64,000 nt of DNA from Chrysoporthe austroafricana (GCA_001051155.2 JYIP02000002.1:255583-319582); one strand, 5' to 3'; counted from the first letter of the stretch, positions 1-14,903 are shown. The notes: generated by a model not told the origin, from the sequence alone. Made by a program: numbers and translations.

Positions 1-351
1 GCCCCAGCGCCCCAGCCTGCCAGCGCCCCAGCCCGCTAATCTGCCAGGGCGGTGATGGCGACAGGGGGTGCAGGGCTGCACAGATAGCTGGGTACGCCCC
101 TGCACCGCTAGGACCTGCCATCGAGGTGGGTACCGCGCTAGCAGCTCTCTCAGCTCTCCTGCGGAACCCGCCCGAGGGAGGCGCTTATCGTTATCGCGTT
201 TTTTTGGCCGGCCTCGGCTGCGAGATGTCTTAAAAAAAAAAAAAGGTCCATGACATTTATCATCAAGACAGATAGCAAGGGATGAAGCGCAGCCACGTCC
301 CGACTCGATGAAGCCCCCGCTCATGATCTCTCCGACCTGGCCATAAGCATC
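1..351. other. Upstream region of the MET8-like gene, no gene seen
   Basis: No coding signal is recognisable here. The stretch holds a 13-base A run at 232-244 and would contain the promoter and 5' leader of the siroheme gene. Two ATGs at 308 and 323 share a frame that meets TAA before position 352, so they can only form a tiny upstream ORF. Confidence 0.6.
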
Positions 352-1220
352 ATGGGCGAACAGGACGGCGTGTTCCCTGAGGTCCAGGGCGGTGGCAGCC
401 TGATCCTCGCCTGGCAGATCAGAGGCAAGAAGGTCCTCGTCGTCGGCGGCGGCGAGGTAAGTGCATGCACCACCTCGTACCTCGTTCCCCTCCCCCCCCA
501 TTGGTCTGGCATGGTATGGCATGGCTGACCTGGCGCGGCGCCCTCCAGGTCGCAGCAGGGCGGATCCTCAACTGCCTCAACGCCGACGCCCTCGTGACCG
601 TCATCAGCCCCGCCGCCGGCCTCAGCCCGGAGGTGGCGCACCGCGTCGCCCGCCGCCAGGTGGAGCACGTCGACCGCCGCTTCGAGCCCGCCGACCTCGA
701 CGACCCGGCCGTCAGCATGGTCCTGGCCGCCGTCGACGACCCGGACGCGTCCACCGAGATCTGGCAGCTGTGCCGGGCGCGGCGCATCCCCGCCAACATC
801 GCCGACGTGCCCCCCGAGTGCGACTTCTACTTCGGCAGCGTCCACCGCGACGGCCCGCTGCAGATCATGGTGAGCACCAACGGCAAGGGCCCGCGCCTCG
901 CGAGCACCATCCGGAAGGATATCGCCGCGCGACTGCCCCAGAACGCCGGCGCCGCCATCGAGAACGTCGGCAGGCTGCGCGGCATGCTCAGGAGGGCCGC
1001 GCCCGGGAGCGGCCAGGTGGGCGCGAGGATGGGGTGGATGGTCAGGGTCAGCGACGCCTACAGCTGGGAGGCGTTCTGTGACATGACGGACGAGGACATG
1101 GAGAATCTGCTGCTGTTCTTCCCCAGGGGCGAGGTGCCCGACCTGGGTCTGCTCCGGTCCATGAGGGCGGAGCCGGACTATGTGTTTGACGGGTCCTTTG
1201 GTTTCTCCGTCGGCTGTTGA
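352..1220 (+). CDS. MET8: Siroheme synthase, MET8-like (precorrin-2 dehydrogenase / sirohydrochlorin ferrochelatase)
   Basis: Predicted to oxidise precorrin-2 with NAD and insert iron to make siroheme, the cofactor of sulfite and nitrite reductases. Exons 352-456 and 549-1220 are joined by an intron that opens with GTAAGT and closes with CCTCCAG at phase 0, giving 258 residues, close to the yeast Met8 size. The splice rebuilds a Rossmann start, VLVVGGGEVAAGR, around residues 28-40. Downstream, NIADVPPECDFYFGS (from residue 118) matches the Met8 segment that carries the conserved catalytic Asp, here Asp121, and ISTNGxxPR-type residues follow (VSTNGKGPR). ATG 352 was chosen because upstream ATGs run into a stop. 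It converges on the next gene with 318 bp between stops. The family call is strong; enzymatic detail is inferred from family knowledge. Confidence 0.88.
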
Positions 1221-1538
1221 TGGGATGCACCGGACCACGTAGAAACGGGAAAGCCACGGCGATGAGAATGATACCCGGGCTGGCCGGAGGAGGAGGCGTT
1301 CCGGCCTTCCGGCCTTCCCAACAGGGGGCCTGTAGATGGTAGGTAGCAAGGCATTATTGAATTACCACACTTGAACTGAACGCACCGGCACCGAGAACTT
1401 TTCATTTCTGCGGGCGTCCCGTCCCGCCAAGAAGCCCGGATACGACGCCGCGGTCGTCCTCGCGGCTATGAATACACTGCGCCCTCCAACCCCGTCGCGC
1501 CACGGCATCTCCGGCCGGCCCACCCTGCCTATGTTATG

Positions 1539-3044
1539 TTATGTTCCCTCCGACGGGCCAGTTGCGCCACTGAACGAGTGCCCCATGGGCCTGACGTCCG
1601 CCCTGTCCAGCAAGCCATCCAGCACTGCCCACACAGCCCTCTGCTTCGTGTCCGACAGGGCATCCTCGCCCTCGCGACCGAGCGCGGCCCCAAAGATCTT
1701 GACCCTGCTCTCGGAGAGCACGAACCCTCCACAGGCGATCTTGATGACCCGGACGGCAGGGTGAAACATGTCCAGCGCCAGATGCTTCCACACATACCGC
1801 GCCAGCGCCTCGGTGAACGGCTGCGGCCGCGTGGGACCAGGCGCGGCGGCGTCGGGCGGCTTCAGCCGAGAACCCCAGCGCCGCCAGGTCCAGCTCTCCT
1901 CGTCCTTTCCACCACCCAGCCTCCTGCGCTTGACGGGACCATATGTATCGAAAATGTCGCCGCTGGCCGACGCGGCGTGTACGTCGGCAGCCCGGCCCAG
2001 GGCTTCGGCCCGCTCTGCCTCGGAGGCCCTGCCTGCCCTGACGAAGCGTCGCAGGTCCGCGTTGGAAATGATAACGTCGATCGACCTGATCCCCATGGGC
2101 GTCTCCGACGCTTGGGCGTGGGCGTCCTCGGCTTCGTCCGCCTCCACCTGCTCCTGGGCCGTGGCCCCTGTCGGCTCCTGCTGGGGCCGCGTCACGGCAG
2201 GCGCGTAGAAACCCAGGGTGAGCGAGACGTCGCGGGCGAACTTGCCCGTGGTGGGCAGCTCCGAGTTGCTGATCCACCGCTCCAGCGCGCCGACGAGGCT
2301 GCGCGTCCCCAGGCTCAGCGGGCTGGCCCGGCAGTCGAACGTGCGGCTGATGAAGTCGGTGATGACCGTCTTGAGCGGGGCTGGCATGCGCAGGAGGAGG
2401 AGGGGCAGGTGCAAGAAATCGCGGTCCTCCTCGCCCGTTGACGGTGTGTCCTGGCGCGCCGCGCCTGGGGACTCAGCGCCCGGCCTGGACCGGAGCGTGG
2501 GGAGAAGCAGGGCCGCACACTCGGCGTTCTCGTACTGCATCGAGATCTGCAGGGCCCTCCGGCTGCCCGGCGGCGCACCAGCCTCCAGCGTGGACGCCGA
2601 GTCGTCCGGATCCTGCGCTCGGACCAGCAGCGGGTCCTCGCCCTCCCCGCCGACGTACCGCCCAAGCAGGGTCTCCAGCCTCACCCAGCCTATGGCCACG
2701 GCCTCCAGGGCGCCGGCGCGCCTCATGGCGCCGTCGTCGGCGGCGCGGTCCAGGCCGACCTCGACGCCGCGGACGACGTCGCCGACGAGCAGGTCGCGGA
2801 GGCGCTGGGACAGCAGGTGCAGGCGGTCCTGGACCAGGGGCCGGGGGCCGACGTAGAGGGGCGACAGGCGGTGGGTGGAGAAGGTTGTGTTCAGCAAGGG
2901 CGGGATGGCCTCGTCGTCGGCGAGGGACGAGGCAGACGGGTGGGGGGGCGACGAGCCAGTGGCGCTGGGCTCTGCGCGGGACGCCGCTGGGGAGACGGGC
3001 TTCTGCCTGGCATCCGACGGCCGCCTGGGCCTGCGTGGAGGCAT
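1539..3044 (-). CDS. Kinetochore Sim4-complex Fta1 / CENP-L-like protein
   Basis: A single-exon frame of 501 residues starts at ATG 3044. Two blocks recall the fungal Fta1 (CENP-L) family: LLNTTFSTHRLSPLYVG near residues 50-66, and a C-terminal stretch with KHLALDMFHPAVRVIKI followed by a FVLSESRVKIFG motif. Fta1 sits in the inner kinetochore CCAN/Sim4 complex and helps link centromeric CENP-A nucleosomes to the outer kinetochore. The N terminus is Ser/Pro/Arg-rich and probably disordered, and a polar insert lies between the two blocks, which explains a length somewhat above what I recall for the family. The family was recognised by eye from sequence feel, so the call is moderate. The gene converges on the MET8-like gene and is divergent from katG across 2.5 kb. 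Confidence 0.6.
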   Translation of the reverse strand: MPPRRPRRPSDARQKPVSPAASRAEPSATGSSPPHPSASSLADDEAIPPLLNTTFSTHRLSPLYVGPRPLVQDRLHLLSQRLRDLLVGDVVRGVEVGLDRAADDGAMRRAGALEAVAIGWVRLETLLGRYVGGEGEDPLLVRAQDPDDSASTLEAGAPPGSRRALQISMQYENAECAALLLPTLRSRPGAESPGAARQDTPSTGEEDRDFLHLPLLLLRMPAPLKTVITDFISRTFDCRASPLSLGTRSLVGALERWISNSELPTTGKFARDVSLTLGFYAPAVTRPQQEPTGATAQEQVEADEAEDAHAQASETPMGIRSIDVIISNADLRRFVRAGRASEAERAEALGRAADVHAASASGDIFDTYGPVKRRRLGGGKDEESWTWRRWGSRLKPPDAAAPGPTRPQPFTEALARYVWKHLALDMFHPAVRVIKIACGGFVLSESRVKIFGAALGREGEDALSDTKQRAVWAVLDGLLDRADVRPMGHSFSGATGPSEGT

Positions 3045-4781
3045 TGCAGGACGAGTGCGCCGGTCGCGGCCGGCTGGTGCTCGCGGCTGGGCTCGTGCCA
3101 GGACGCCTCGTGGGAGCTCGTCGCGTCAGGCGCCGAGGATCGGGGCTGGGCTGGGCGCTCAAAAAGGCGCGGGCTGCTTCCTGGGGAGGTATGTCGCGTC
3201 GACGAGAGCGAACATCGGCGGAGACGGAGGCGGTGGTGCTGCGGCGGGTGACAAATGCCACAGAGAACGTGGTGGTGAGGTCAGTGAGGTCAGTGGTCAG
3301 TGAGTCAGTCTGCTGGCGTCTGGCGTGGGCGGTGGAGCGGCGGTCGTCAGAGTGGGACCCCTAACCCTGGTCCGACCAAGAAGAGAAAGAGAAAGGCGCC
3401 CCCACCGCCCCATAACCTTAATTGAACGTCAGGTCTCTGCGCCAGACCGGATCCAGATCGCTGAGAGGATGTTGGGCCCGTCGTGTCGACGCGAGCGAGA
3501 GTCACCACCCGTGGCACGCCGCGCGCCGGGCTGGGAGCGAGGAAGGGAAGACGAGGTTCGTGGGCACGCATCGGCGAAACAGGCCCTGGCTGCTGGCCTG
3601 CGAGGGGAAAAAGACCTACCCCAACACGCCCAGGACGACGGCTGCGGGGAAGACGGCCACGACGGCTGCCACGACGGCTGCTGGTAGTAGTACTCAGTAC
3701 CCAGTACTATGGTACCATACCGAGCAGCAGTGCGCAGGCACGGTACTGTATACAACACCCCCTCCGCGCCCTCCCACCAGCCCCTCCTCCCCCCAACCGT
3801 TCCCAACACCCGACATGCTCGTGCTTCGGCGTAAAACTCTGACTGGCCTCGGAGCTGGGACCGGGAGGTGCGCGCGGAGGATCAGCTGTCATGTCGCGCC
3901 GACCTGGCCTGGCTTGGCCTGGCTTGCCGTGCAGTTCCGTGCGGTACGATGTGTGGATTCGACCCAAAGTCGTAGACGTCATACATCTCTCGAGACGGGA
4001 ACACCACGTCCACAGGCCCAGACCGAGCTTTCTCCGGGCCAGGCGCCGCCGCGGAGCCAGGGATAGCCCTGCAGCCCCTGTGCCGGGCCCCGGCAGGTAC
4101 AGAGTACGCCTGGGTGGTACTGCAGTAGTAAGTAGTACAGGCCGGCCTGGCACTGGCTGCCAGGCCCCAGCCGCGCGGAGTACTCGTATCGCCGGCTGGG
4201 CTCCAGAACCCACCGTGCCTACTCACTACCGTGCCGCCGACCGGCGGTGGCCCACGTGGTGAGCAGTGGACGGGCCCCTCTCCCCCTCCGGAGGGGCTGC
4301 CATGGCTTGCAATGGGCCCATCACCGGTCGATCTGGGGCGGGAGAATTACAAATCACCGCGCTGCGGTGCCATAGCACGGTAGCAGCTGGGCTGCAGGCG
4401 GGGGGTGGCAGGGTGGGGCAGGCCGTCCCCCCGCCGCGCGTACCATACCTTACTAGGGCGTCAGTACCCAGTACAGGACCCCACCACCCGCCGTGAGTCT
4501 ACCATGCATACGGACGTACTCACTCGGAAGCATACTTGCATACATGAGTGACATGCTACTCAGTATGTGCGGCAGTACCAGGCAGTGCGTCCGTACAGTA
4601 CGCAGTACATGGCAGGTCGAGTAAGTGGGAGGCAGGCCACCACCACCACAACGAGGAGGATGAACAAAGGCAGGCCACACAGGCCACAAAGGTCACAGGA
4701 GCTGTCGAGGGACAATGCCGAGGACTGCCAAGAAGCACCTCGAAATCTCTCCTCCCCCCACCAACAACAACGACTTACACC

Positions 4782-4782
<1 letters not shown>

Positions 4783-4812
<30 letters not shown>

Positions 4813-4829
4813 CTTCTCCCCCCCCCCCC
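4783..4829. repeat. CTT microsatellite followed by C run
   Basis: An uninterrupted CTT trinucleotide tract covers about 4783-4816, followed directly by a run of Cs to about 4829. It lies 0.8 kb upstream of katG. Length is likely to vary between strains and may be poorly sequenced. Confidence 0.9.
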
Positions 4830-5537
4830 AACCGGATTCCCAAGGCCGGCGCTGCCCGCAGAGGTGGCATCAGCTACTTACTCAGTACAGCACATCTGAC
4901 GGGCCCTGAGCCCATCAGAGTCCTCCCGATTGGAAATGGCCTGCAGTTCTTGGAGGGGTCCTGGCCAGTCGTCCAGTCAACCAGTGCGTTCTGGTCCGTT
5001 TCGTGCAGAGAAGGTTTCCAGGGGTTACCCCGCCTGGAGCTGCCACGACCAGGGGGGATTCTCACTGCGGTTCCCAAAACGGGAAACAATGCTATCCCGG
5101 CCGCCGGCCTGTTCCTCCCACTTTCCCGTGAAGAGGTACAGCATGTACAAGCATGTGCAGCAGCATGTACAGTCCGTATGTACTATGGCATGGCAGCAAG
5201 CACAGCAGCAGTGGGCTCTGGGCATCTGGTCCTCTGGGCTCTAGGCCCTTGGCCCTTGGCTTCGCATCCCTGGGTCCTGGGTCCCAGGTCGCAGTGACAC
5301 GCACACACCAGCCCACCCGCCGCTACCACGACCGCTCTCTCCAACAGATCTCAAACAGCAGGTGGGGGAGGAGGGAGGGCAGGCAGGCACGCCAGGCAGA
5401 CAGGCAGGGTCTTTGACGACATCGAGCTGCCATCCGCGGCGGGGATATTACCTTATGCACCCTCTGATTCGCCACAGCCCTCCTGCTGCTGCTCGACGAG
5501 GAGGGGGTTTGTGCTTTCCTCCCACGCCTCCCGGCTT

Positions 5538-5543
5538 TATATA
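5538..5543 (+). promoter_or_regulatory. TATA box of katG
   Basis: TATATA inside CTTTATATACCCC lies about 50 bp upstream of the first in-frame ATG at 5591. A start site about 30 bp further on would fall near 5570, so a transcript from this box would include ATG 5591 and hence the N-terminal extension. Confidence 0.5.
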
Positions 5544-5551
5544 CCCCGTGA

Positions 5552-8068
<2,517 letters not shown>

Positions 8069-9060
8069 AAAGAGATTGACGTCGGGCGCACACCGCGCAC
8101 CTCATGTTTGCTTGGCTGCAGCTCTGGAGAGCTGCTCCATCTGTTGCCTCTCCTCTCGGCGCGCGTTTTAGTTTTTGTTAGCTGGATGCAGGTAGAATGA
8201 GCAAAAAGATCAACATCAAAACCAAGACAGGCTTGCATGACCCGGCTTCCGTGTTTCACGTTTTTTTCCAGTTTCTTCAACACACCACGCGATCTACGTG
8301 CAGATGTCCATCCCGTCCATCCCGTCCATGCCGCCTGCGTGGGAGGGACTTGCCGCCAAGAGATGATCTCAAGACCTTGGCAGTAGATTCGGTTCTCTTA
8401 AAAAAGGCGGTAGTATCTCGCCATTGAATGTGGAGCCACTGGACCACTGTAGGGAGCCGTCGAGTTCGGCCAGCCGGTCGAGCCATGGCGGGCGGCCCTT
8501 CGCTCGCGGTCAACGCTTCAGCCTCTCCTCGGCTGCTCACCCCCCTCGCCGCGTTCTCTGGGGTGGAAGACAGATGTGTCTGCCGCACCAGTGTGCCGAG
8601 CCAGAACGGGGCCTGGGAGGTCATGGGCGGCCCATAAGTGCGGAGATGCACCATCCCGATGCATGGCTTCGCGAAAGCTTATGATCGGCCGAGTCGCATC
8701 GGCCCCTCTCAACCCCGCAAGATCACCAACAGAGCGCAGGCTGGGGGGGGGGCAAGAGAATGGCCTTTCCCCCCGTGGCCCCCTCCCCGTTCGAGCGGCG
8801 CCAGCGAGCCTCATGGGGCCGCGGGGTTTCGGGCCATTGGACGGGCCATGGGGCTTACAGTAGTGCGGCGACGCTATATATACGTTGCAGCACGCAGCCG
8901 ACTCGGGGCCGCCGGGTCCAAGTTATCCCTCGAGTCCCTCGAGGAGCGCCGCAGTGTCGCGTGCTGTGTTACATGAACGCAAGTGGCGCCAGCTGTATGT
9001 TGTATGTAACTCGTCAGGCTGTGTCGCCTCACGGGATATCTGGTTACCTGCGCGCACAAA
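8069..9060. other. Intergenic region between katG and the FAD monooxygenase
   Basis: About 1 kb without a convincing gene. It should contain the katG 3' UTR and the promoter of the downstream monooxygenase. A TATATATA element is at 8875-8882, and a run of G (about 8744-8752) lies upstream of it. Open frames here are short and show no domain. Confidence 0.6.
8875..8882 (+). promoter_or_regulatory. TATA element of the FAD monooxygenase gene
   Basis: CGCTATATATACG lies about 180 bp upstream of the start codon at 9061, a usual distance for a fungal gene with a medium 5' leader. Confidence 0.45.
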
Positions 9061-10497
9061 ATGACGGTCTCTATCAACGGCAGCAACAAGACCGGCATCA
9101 AGGTCACTGTGGTCGGAGCCGGTATGTATATAGGCGCAGCCCGCAGGCCTCTGCGCAGGCCGCTAGGTCCACGGTATTGAGACCCTCACAGGCTTCGGGG
9201 GGCTCGCCGCGGCCATAGAGTGCCGGCGCCAGGGGCACGACGTCGAGGTCTACGAGGCCTTCTCGGAGCTCAAGCAGCTGGGGGACATCATCACCTTCGG
9301 GTCCAACGCGGGGCGCATCTTTGCCCGCTGGGGCGACGGGGCCGTCACGAAGAAGTTCCGGCCCCTGTGCATCGACACGCACTCCTCGGGCTACGGCTTC
9401 AACATCCACAAGTGGGACACCGGCGAGATCGTATACAACCAGCCGTCGATGCCGTACAACGCCGAGGCGCCCTACTTCAGCGGCCACCGCGGGGAGCTGC
9501 ACGAGATCGTGTTTAACTACGCCAGGGACGACCTCGGGATCCCCATCCACCTGGGCCGCAGGATAGAGAGGTATTTCGAGGATGAGGAGGGGGCAGGTAT
9601 CATCCTGGAAAACGGCGACAGGGTCAGTCAGCCTCCTCCTCCTGCTGCTGCTGCTGCAGCCGTCCGTCCCCGCTGGGTAGTGCTGTATGCTGAGCTCCGC
9701 GCCAGGTCACCGGCGACGTCGTGATCGCCGCAGACGGGGTGCGCTCCAAGGCGCGGAAGATCGTGCTCGGCTTCGAGGACAAGCCCAAGAGCAGCGGGTA
9801 CGCCGTCTGGCGGACCTGGTTCCCGAGCGGCGACCTGCTCGCGGACCCGGAGACGAGGCAGTTCTGCGAGGCCGGCGACACGTTCAACGGGTGGATCGGC
9901 GCGGACATCCACTTCCTGTTCAGCACGCTGAAGGGCGGGACCGACTGCAGCTGGGTGCTCACCCACAGGGACGCGCACGACATCGACGAGAGCTGGAGCT
10001 TCCCGGGCAGGCTGTCGGAGGTGCTCGAGGCGGTCCGGGACTGGGACCCGATGGTGACCCGCATCATCTCCAAGACGCCCGAGGCGAAGCTCGTGGACTG
10101 GAAGCTGGTGTACCGGGACCCGCTGCCGACCTGGGTCAGCCCCCGGGGCAGGACCCTCCTGCTGGGCGACTCGGCGCACCCTTTCCTGCCGACCTCGGCG
10201 CAGGGGGCGGCGCAGGCCGTCGAGGATGCGGTCACCATCGCGGTCTGTCTGAGGCGCGGCGGGAAGGGCCGCGTTCCCCAGGCCGTCAGGACGCACGAGC
10301 GGATCCGGTACGAGAGGGTCAAGGCGGTCCAGAAGACGGGCGAGACGACACGAGACATGTGGCACAAGGTAGACTGGGACGCAGTGAGAAAGAACCCTGA
10401 GAGCATCCAGTTCCCCCGGCAGGAGTGGATCTTGAGCCACGATACCGAGAAGCATGCCGAGGAGGCGTACGACGAGATTTCCGCCTCATTTGCATAG
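9061..10497 (+). CDS. FAD-dependent monooxygenase, salicylate hydroxylase-like (class A)
   Basis: Predicted flavin hydroxylase of the class A aromatic type, using NAD(P)H and O2. Exons 9061-9121, 9192-9622 and 9706-10497 give 427 residues. Introns open GTATGT and GTCAGT and end CACAG and GCCAG with matching phases (1 and 0). The first splice builds the dinucleotide fold VTVVGAGFGGLAAAIE (GxGxxG at residues 19-24). The DG motif is VIAADGVRS (Asp174-Gly175). The GD motif is LLLGDSAHPFLP (Gly318-Asp319), followed by the usual QGAAQAVEDA helix. The second intron holds a short CTC/CTG repeat. The substrate cannot be read from sequence; many relatives act on aromatic acids or in secondary metabolism. 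The P450 gene starts 656 bp downstream on the same strand. Confidence 0.9.
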
Positions 10498-11153
10498 AAC
10501 GGGCTGGCCTGGTCTGGCCAGAGCTGAGCTCCATCACTGATACCTGGGCCACTCTGGATAAAGGGCACGGGCACCTTGCTGAATAGCAACGTTCACATAG
10601 AGATATATGAGATAGGTAGTCTATACCACCAAGGATCTCGAACGCGCCAAAGCTTTCGAGACTGTAGAGACTTTCGCATTCATCAGAGTCAGGCACACTA
10701 AGCAGTGAGGCATTCTCCATACCTAGGTGACTATTCCATCCTACGCGCATAAATTAGTGCGTCCGGGTGCAGGGAGGGCGCTCATAATCCGGAAATGCTT
10801 TGGAGAATATCGCCAGCGGTAGAATGAAGTTATTCGGCTGATCTGCCGACGTCGACAGGACTGCGGGGTAGACGCCAATATCTTTCTCCCGGACCTTGAA
10901 CTTGACCCGGATGCCTCGAGTCCATTGCGCCCTGCTGACCTGGGTTCCCAAGACCTGACTGACACCCTCTGCCCTCTGCCCGGCCAAGTCATTACTCCTG
11001 GCATCGCCGCCATTCCCTTGACTCGCCTTGTGGCCTATCTATAACTCTAATTTCGGCCAGCCTTCCCGCGTTTCCTTGGCCTCTTTTGGGAGGGAAGTGT
11101 GACCATTTATGTTTCTGCTTGCGGCTTGATTACTTGACAGAGTCACGGCCACA
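10498..11153. other. Intergenic region between monooxygenase and P450
   Basis: 656 bp between two same-strand genes. No domain-bearing frame is seen. It would hold the 3' UTR of the monooxygenase and the promoter of the P450. Confidence 0.6.
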
Positions 11154-13249
11154 ATGCTGTCAGATCAATTCGGCGAGCTCCTCGGGCTTGTCGGGCTCCA
11201 GAAGCTGCTTCAGGATGCGTCCTCGTGGAGACTGATCACCACAGCGCTGGGACTGGTCGTCTTCGGCGCCGTCGTCGACTATGCTAGAATGCTGTGGCTG
11301 CGGTCTAAAATGGTCTGCTATACCTATTTCCTAGTCTGAGGCCGTCTCCACTGACCTCCATACCCAGCCTCCTGGGCCAGTACCGTATCCGATCGTCGGG
11401 AATACCTTCATGCTTCCGGACCACAAGCCCTGGCTATGGTTTGAAGAGCTGTCGAAGAAGTACAACGCCCCGCTCATCACGATATGGATAGGGAGAAACC
11501 CGACCGTCTGGATCAACGATGCATGGGCAGCCTCGGAACTGTTTGAGAAGCGAGCTGGCATCTACTCTTCTCGCCCGCGGATGGTGGTCTTCGCCGAATT
11601 AGGGGCGGGGCAGTCTAACCTGGTGAATATGTACACCTGGACCCCCGAGCAACGAGAGCGGTGGCGTGTGCAGAGGAAGTTAATGCACTTTGCCGTGTAT
11701 GTGATACTTTGCAGGATGTTTCTCTCCTCTAACCGACACCACCAACAGGGGTCGCTCAAGACATGCTCTCTGTCCTCGTTTCTGGGCAATTGCTGACTCA
11801 TGTGCATCACACAGAGGAGTTCAACAAGTTCGAAAGTACCGCGGCTTTCAGAATGACGAGAGCCGTGTCGTCGCGTATGACCTATTGCGGACCCCGGGCG
11901 ACTATGTGAAACATTTCGAGCGGTATGCCACGAGCGTGGTCAGTATTATCGGCTTTGGGAGAAGGGTCGAGAGCAGTGAGGACCCCATCATCACGGAGGG
12001 TGAGTTTGAGACTTTGAGGGCTCCCTTCCTTTACTCCCTCGCTTCTCATGTAGCGAAGTCAGCCGCGGGTCAGCCCGTCCTTCCCTGACCATATGTGTTC
12101 CTCCCCTGAATTTAACCTACAGTGTGGCCTCAGCTGACAGTAATCACTAGTCATCGCGGTGATGCAGCTGGCAGCAGAACTGAACGTTCCCGGAAAGACG
12201 TTCCCGATGTTGATGGAGACGTTCCCCGCGCTCGCCAAGTTTCCTAACGTCTTAGCACCCTGGAAACATGGACTCGGGCGCAAGAGAGGTCACGGGTTCT
12301 TCTATGCCCTGGCGGAGGAGGCAGCTCAAAAGCCGGGACATGACGAGAGCTTTGTCAAGCACCTCTTTGCCGAAAGGGGAAAGTTCAGCCTTGACGATGA
12401 GGAGATCTCGAGCCTGAGCGGGAACCTGTTTGGGGCTGGCTCCGATACAAGCAGTAGCACGCTGGTCACATTCGTGCTGGCATGCTGCGCGTTCCCAGAG
12501 ACTCTGGTCCCTGCTTGGGAGGAGCTGGATCGTGTGGTAGGACCTCATCGGAGTCCGCACTTCGATGACGAGCCCAACCTCCCTTACATCAGAGCCTTCG
12601 TGAAGGAGGTGCTTCGATGGCGATCGGTTGCCATCATCGGCGGCCAGCCTCACTCGCCTACACAGGACGATGTGTACAAGGGATGGCTAATTCCGAAAGG
12701 CACTTGGATCCAAGGCAATGTCTGGGCGATTCATCATAACGAGAGGGAGTTTCCGGATCCTGACCGCTTCAATCCAAAGAGATATCTGCCTGGAGACCCA
12801 GACAGCAGACCGTTCCCAGGCGAGAGGGGATATATGACCTTTGGATGGGGTCGGAGGGTTTGTAGTGGACAAGCACTGGCTGAGCAGGGGACCTGGGTCA
12901 CTATTGCCAGGTTGCTTTGGGGCTTCCACATCCAAAAGAAGAGGAGGTCGGACGGCAGTGTTGTGGAAGTTGACATCTTCAACTATACGTGAGATCCATC
13001 TTCCTTGTGCGGTATCTTTTTTCAGGACGACAACTAAAGGAAAATAGGAACGGCCTGAACATGCGCCCTCGACCGTTTGAATGCAGCATCGAGCCCCGAT
13101 CGCAGGAGATCCGGGAGACTATCAACCGTGAGGGCCGACAAGCTCTACAAGACTTGGAACAGTACCGAGGCGAGAGCAAGTACCGCATGTCAACATTCTA
13201 CAGACAGAATGAGCTGGCGATGAAGATGTTTGGCGATGGTGTGAAATGA
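11154..13249 (+). CDS. Cytochrome P450 monooxygenase, microsomal fungal type
   Basis: A haem-thiolate monooxygenase, membrane-anchored by a hydrophobic helix near residues 25-45. My exon model is 11154-11312, 11368-11696, 11815-11999, 12151-12988 and 13048-13249, 570 residues, all phases consistent. The last intron (59 nt) ends in AAAATAG after an ACTAAAG branch site; using the earlier TTTCAG would bring an early stop. Seen motifs: proline hinge PPGPVPYPIVGN, I-helix FGAGSDTSS, ExxR in VKEVLRWR, and the haem loop FGWGRRVCSG with Cys462. The C terminus after the last intron has the usual RPRPFECSIEPRS block. Arrangement suggests co-expression with the FAD monooxygenase. Substrate unknown. Confidence 0.92.
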
Positions 13250-14903
13250 TACACGACGTGCTGAGACTTCTAGCCGAGGGGTTATCAGATGAAGAGGCAT
13301 TGGGAGAAGGTGGCATACTGTGAATTGACGAACTCGGACGATTCTTGGATGAAAATACAGACACACTGCCATCACCAGCATCATGTACTTCCAACAAGGT
13401 CACGAGAAGTGTGATCAAGTATGATTGTACTATACGTCCACAGTGAATTGTGCCATTGTCTGCTCTTGTAGGAAGTACACCTGTGAGACAGACTAAAACA
13501 TTATACTTTCGTGGTACAAAGTCAAATATATGCGAGACAGGGGTCAAATTTTGGCTTGATAAGCAGATGGCATGAGTATCCTCTAGTGTTGAGACAGGTG
13601 AACGAGTGTTGGGCCAGACGGTGGCATTACATTTCCTGAGAAGATGTTCTAAGCCTTTCAAACACTTTTGTCATTTTCCATGACTATTCTAGGAGCTATG
13701 CCTACCTAGGGAGCATCTTCCAAGAATGTCTGATCTTCAATTTGGATTTGCGGATCCAGACCGTGCCAGACCTAGACAACGCATGAATGAATTCGTAGAC
13801 ATTCCAATCCACTCATGTGTATACTAGAGCGCTTCACTCCCTCGTCCAACGCCTCATGTTGATCATCCATTGTCCTCACTCTCTCCAGTCTCTATACACT
13901 GTTCCAGGAAGCCAAGAATTAGTTCCCCTAAAGGCCGATGATGAGTTTCTTGGCGTAACTGTGTTCGAGTAGGTCCATGTCCTCCCTTCGAATCTCTGTA
14001 CCGACACATAAGCGCCTTTCACAAGACGGCTATGCTCATCAACGATTCTTTATACGTATTAAACTAGTGTGGATGGGCCCCATCAAGCATGGCGACCCGA
14101 AATCTGCGCGCATCCCACAAGAATATGCCGCTGGCAAGGAATGGAAGGGCAAGAAGGTTGTGCTGGACGCCGGAGGCCTTCTCAGGATATTATGTGTTAA
14201 TCTGAGCTCTCCCATGATAGGTCCCATAATATAATCTCCTCTTGTTCTACAAGTGACTAAATTCCAGCCACGTGCACTGAATACCTCTGTAGGTACTAAT
14301 GAACAAAAACGGTATTATTAAAGCAAATCTTGGCATTAAATGCTGCAATACTGAACTCGCTCTCTCAACAATAGTACTTCTTCGTCGCTTCAAGTTCTCC
14401 ATATTTATCCAGCAAAATTTCTTTATACATATATATAGCCTTACCAAATGAAATTAGAGTACACGTCATCGAAACCATTGTCACCTGTCGTCATCGTCTT
14501 GTGCAACTTGTGGTTCATGAGTTATCTGAATTCCCAAATCAAACTACCTTCGCTTCTAGGACTACTCTCACTGCAGAGCCCTCAAGGTATCGAAGAGGGA
14601 CTAAATGGCTATCCCATCCACGCCATGTGCCTGCATCACGTACTAGGCTTGAGCTTAGCATCGAACATGTACAAATACCCCATTGTTTTCCAATCTAAGG
14701 ATGAGGCCACTGCTCTTCGATTACACTCATTCCAAATACTCCAAACAATCTTCTGGTCCGTCGCTTGGGTAGTGCCTTCGTAGGTCTCGAGACTTGCCCG
14801 TCTCTGGTGATGGCAGATCTCCTCCTATGGCAATTAATTGTCAACCATTAACCCGGACGATATCAGCAAGTAGTGGTCATTGTGAGCGCAGTCTGCGAAA
14901 TTC
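13250..14903. other. Intergenic, AT-richer, no supported gene
   Basis: About 1.65 kb between the P450 stop and the orphan gene stop. Base composition falls from the GC-rich left flank. A plus-strand frame at 14448-14783 (111 codons) and a minus-strand frame at 13122-13661 are open but have no recognisable domain, and the second overlaps the P450 end. I regard them as chance or decayed sequence. Confidence 0.5.

Noticed and set aside
14448..14783. 111-codon plus-strand open frame in AT-richer DNA
   Set aside because: No recognisable family or splice context; likely chance or decayed sequence.
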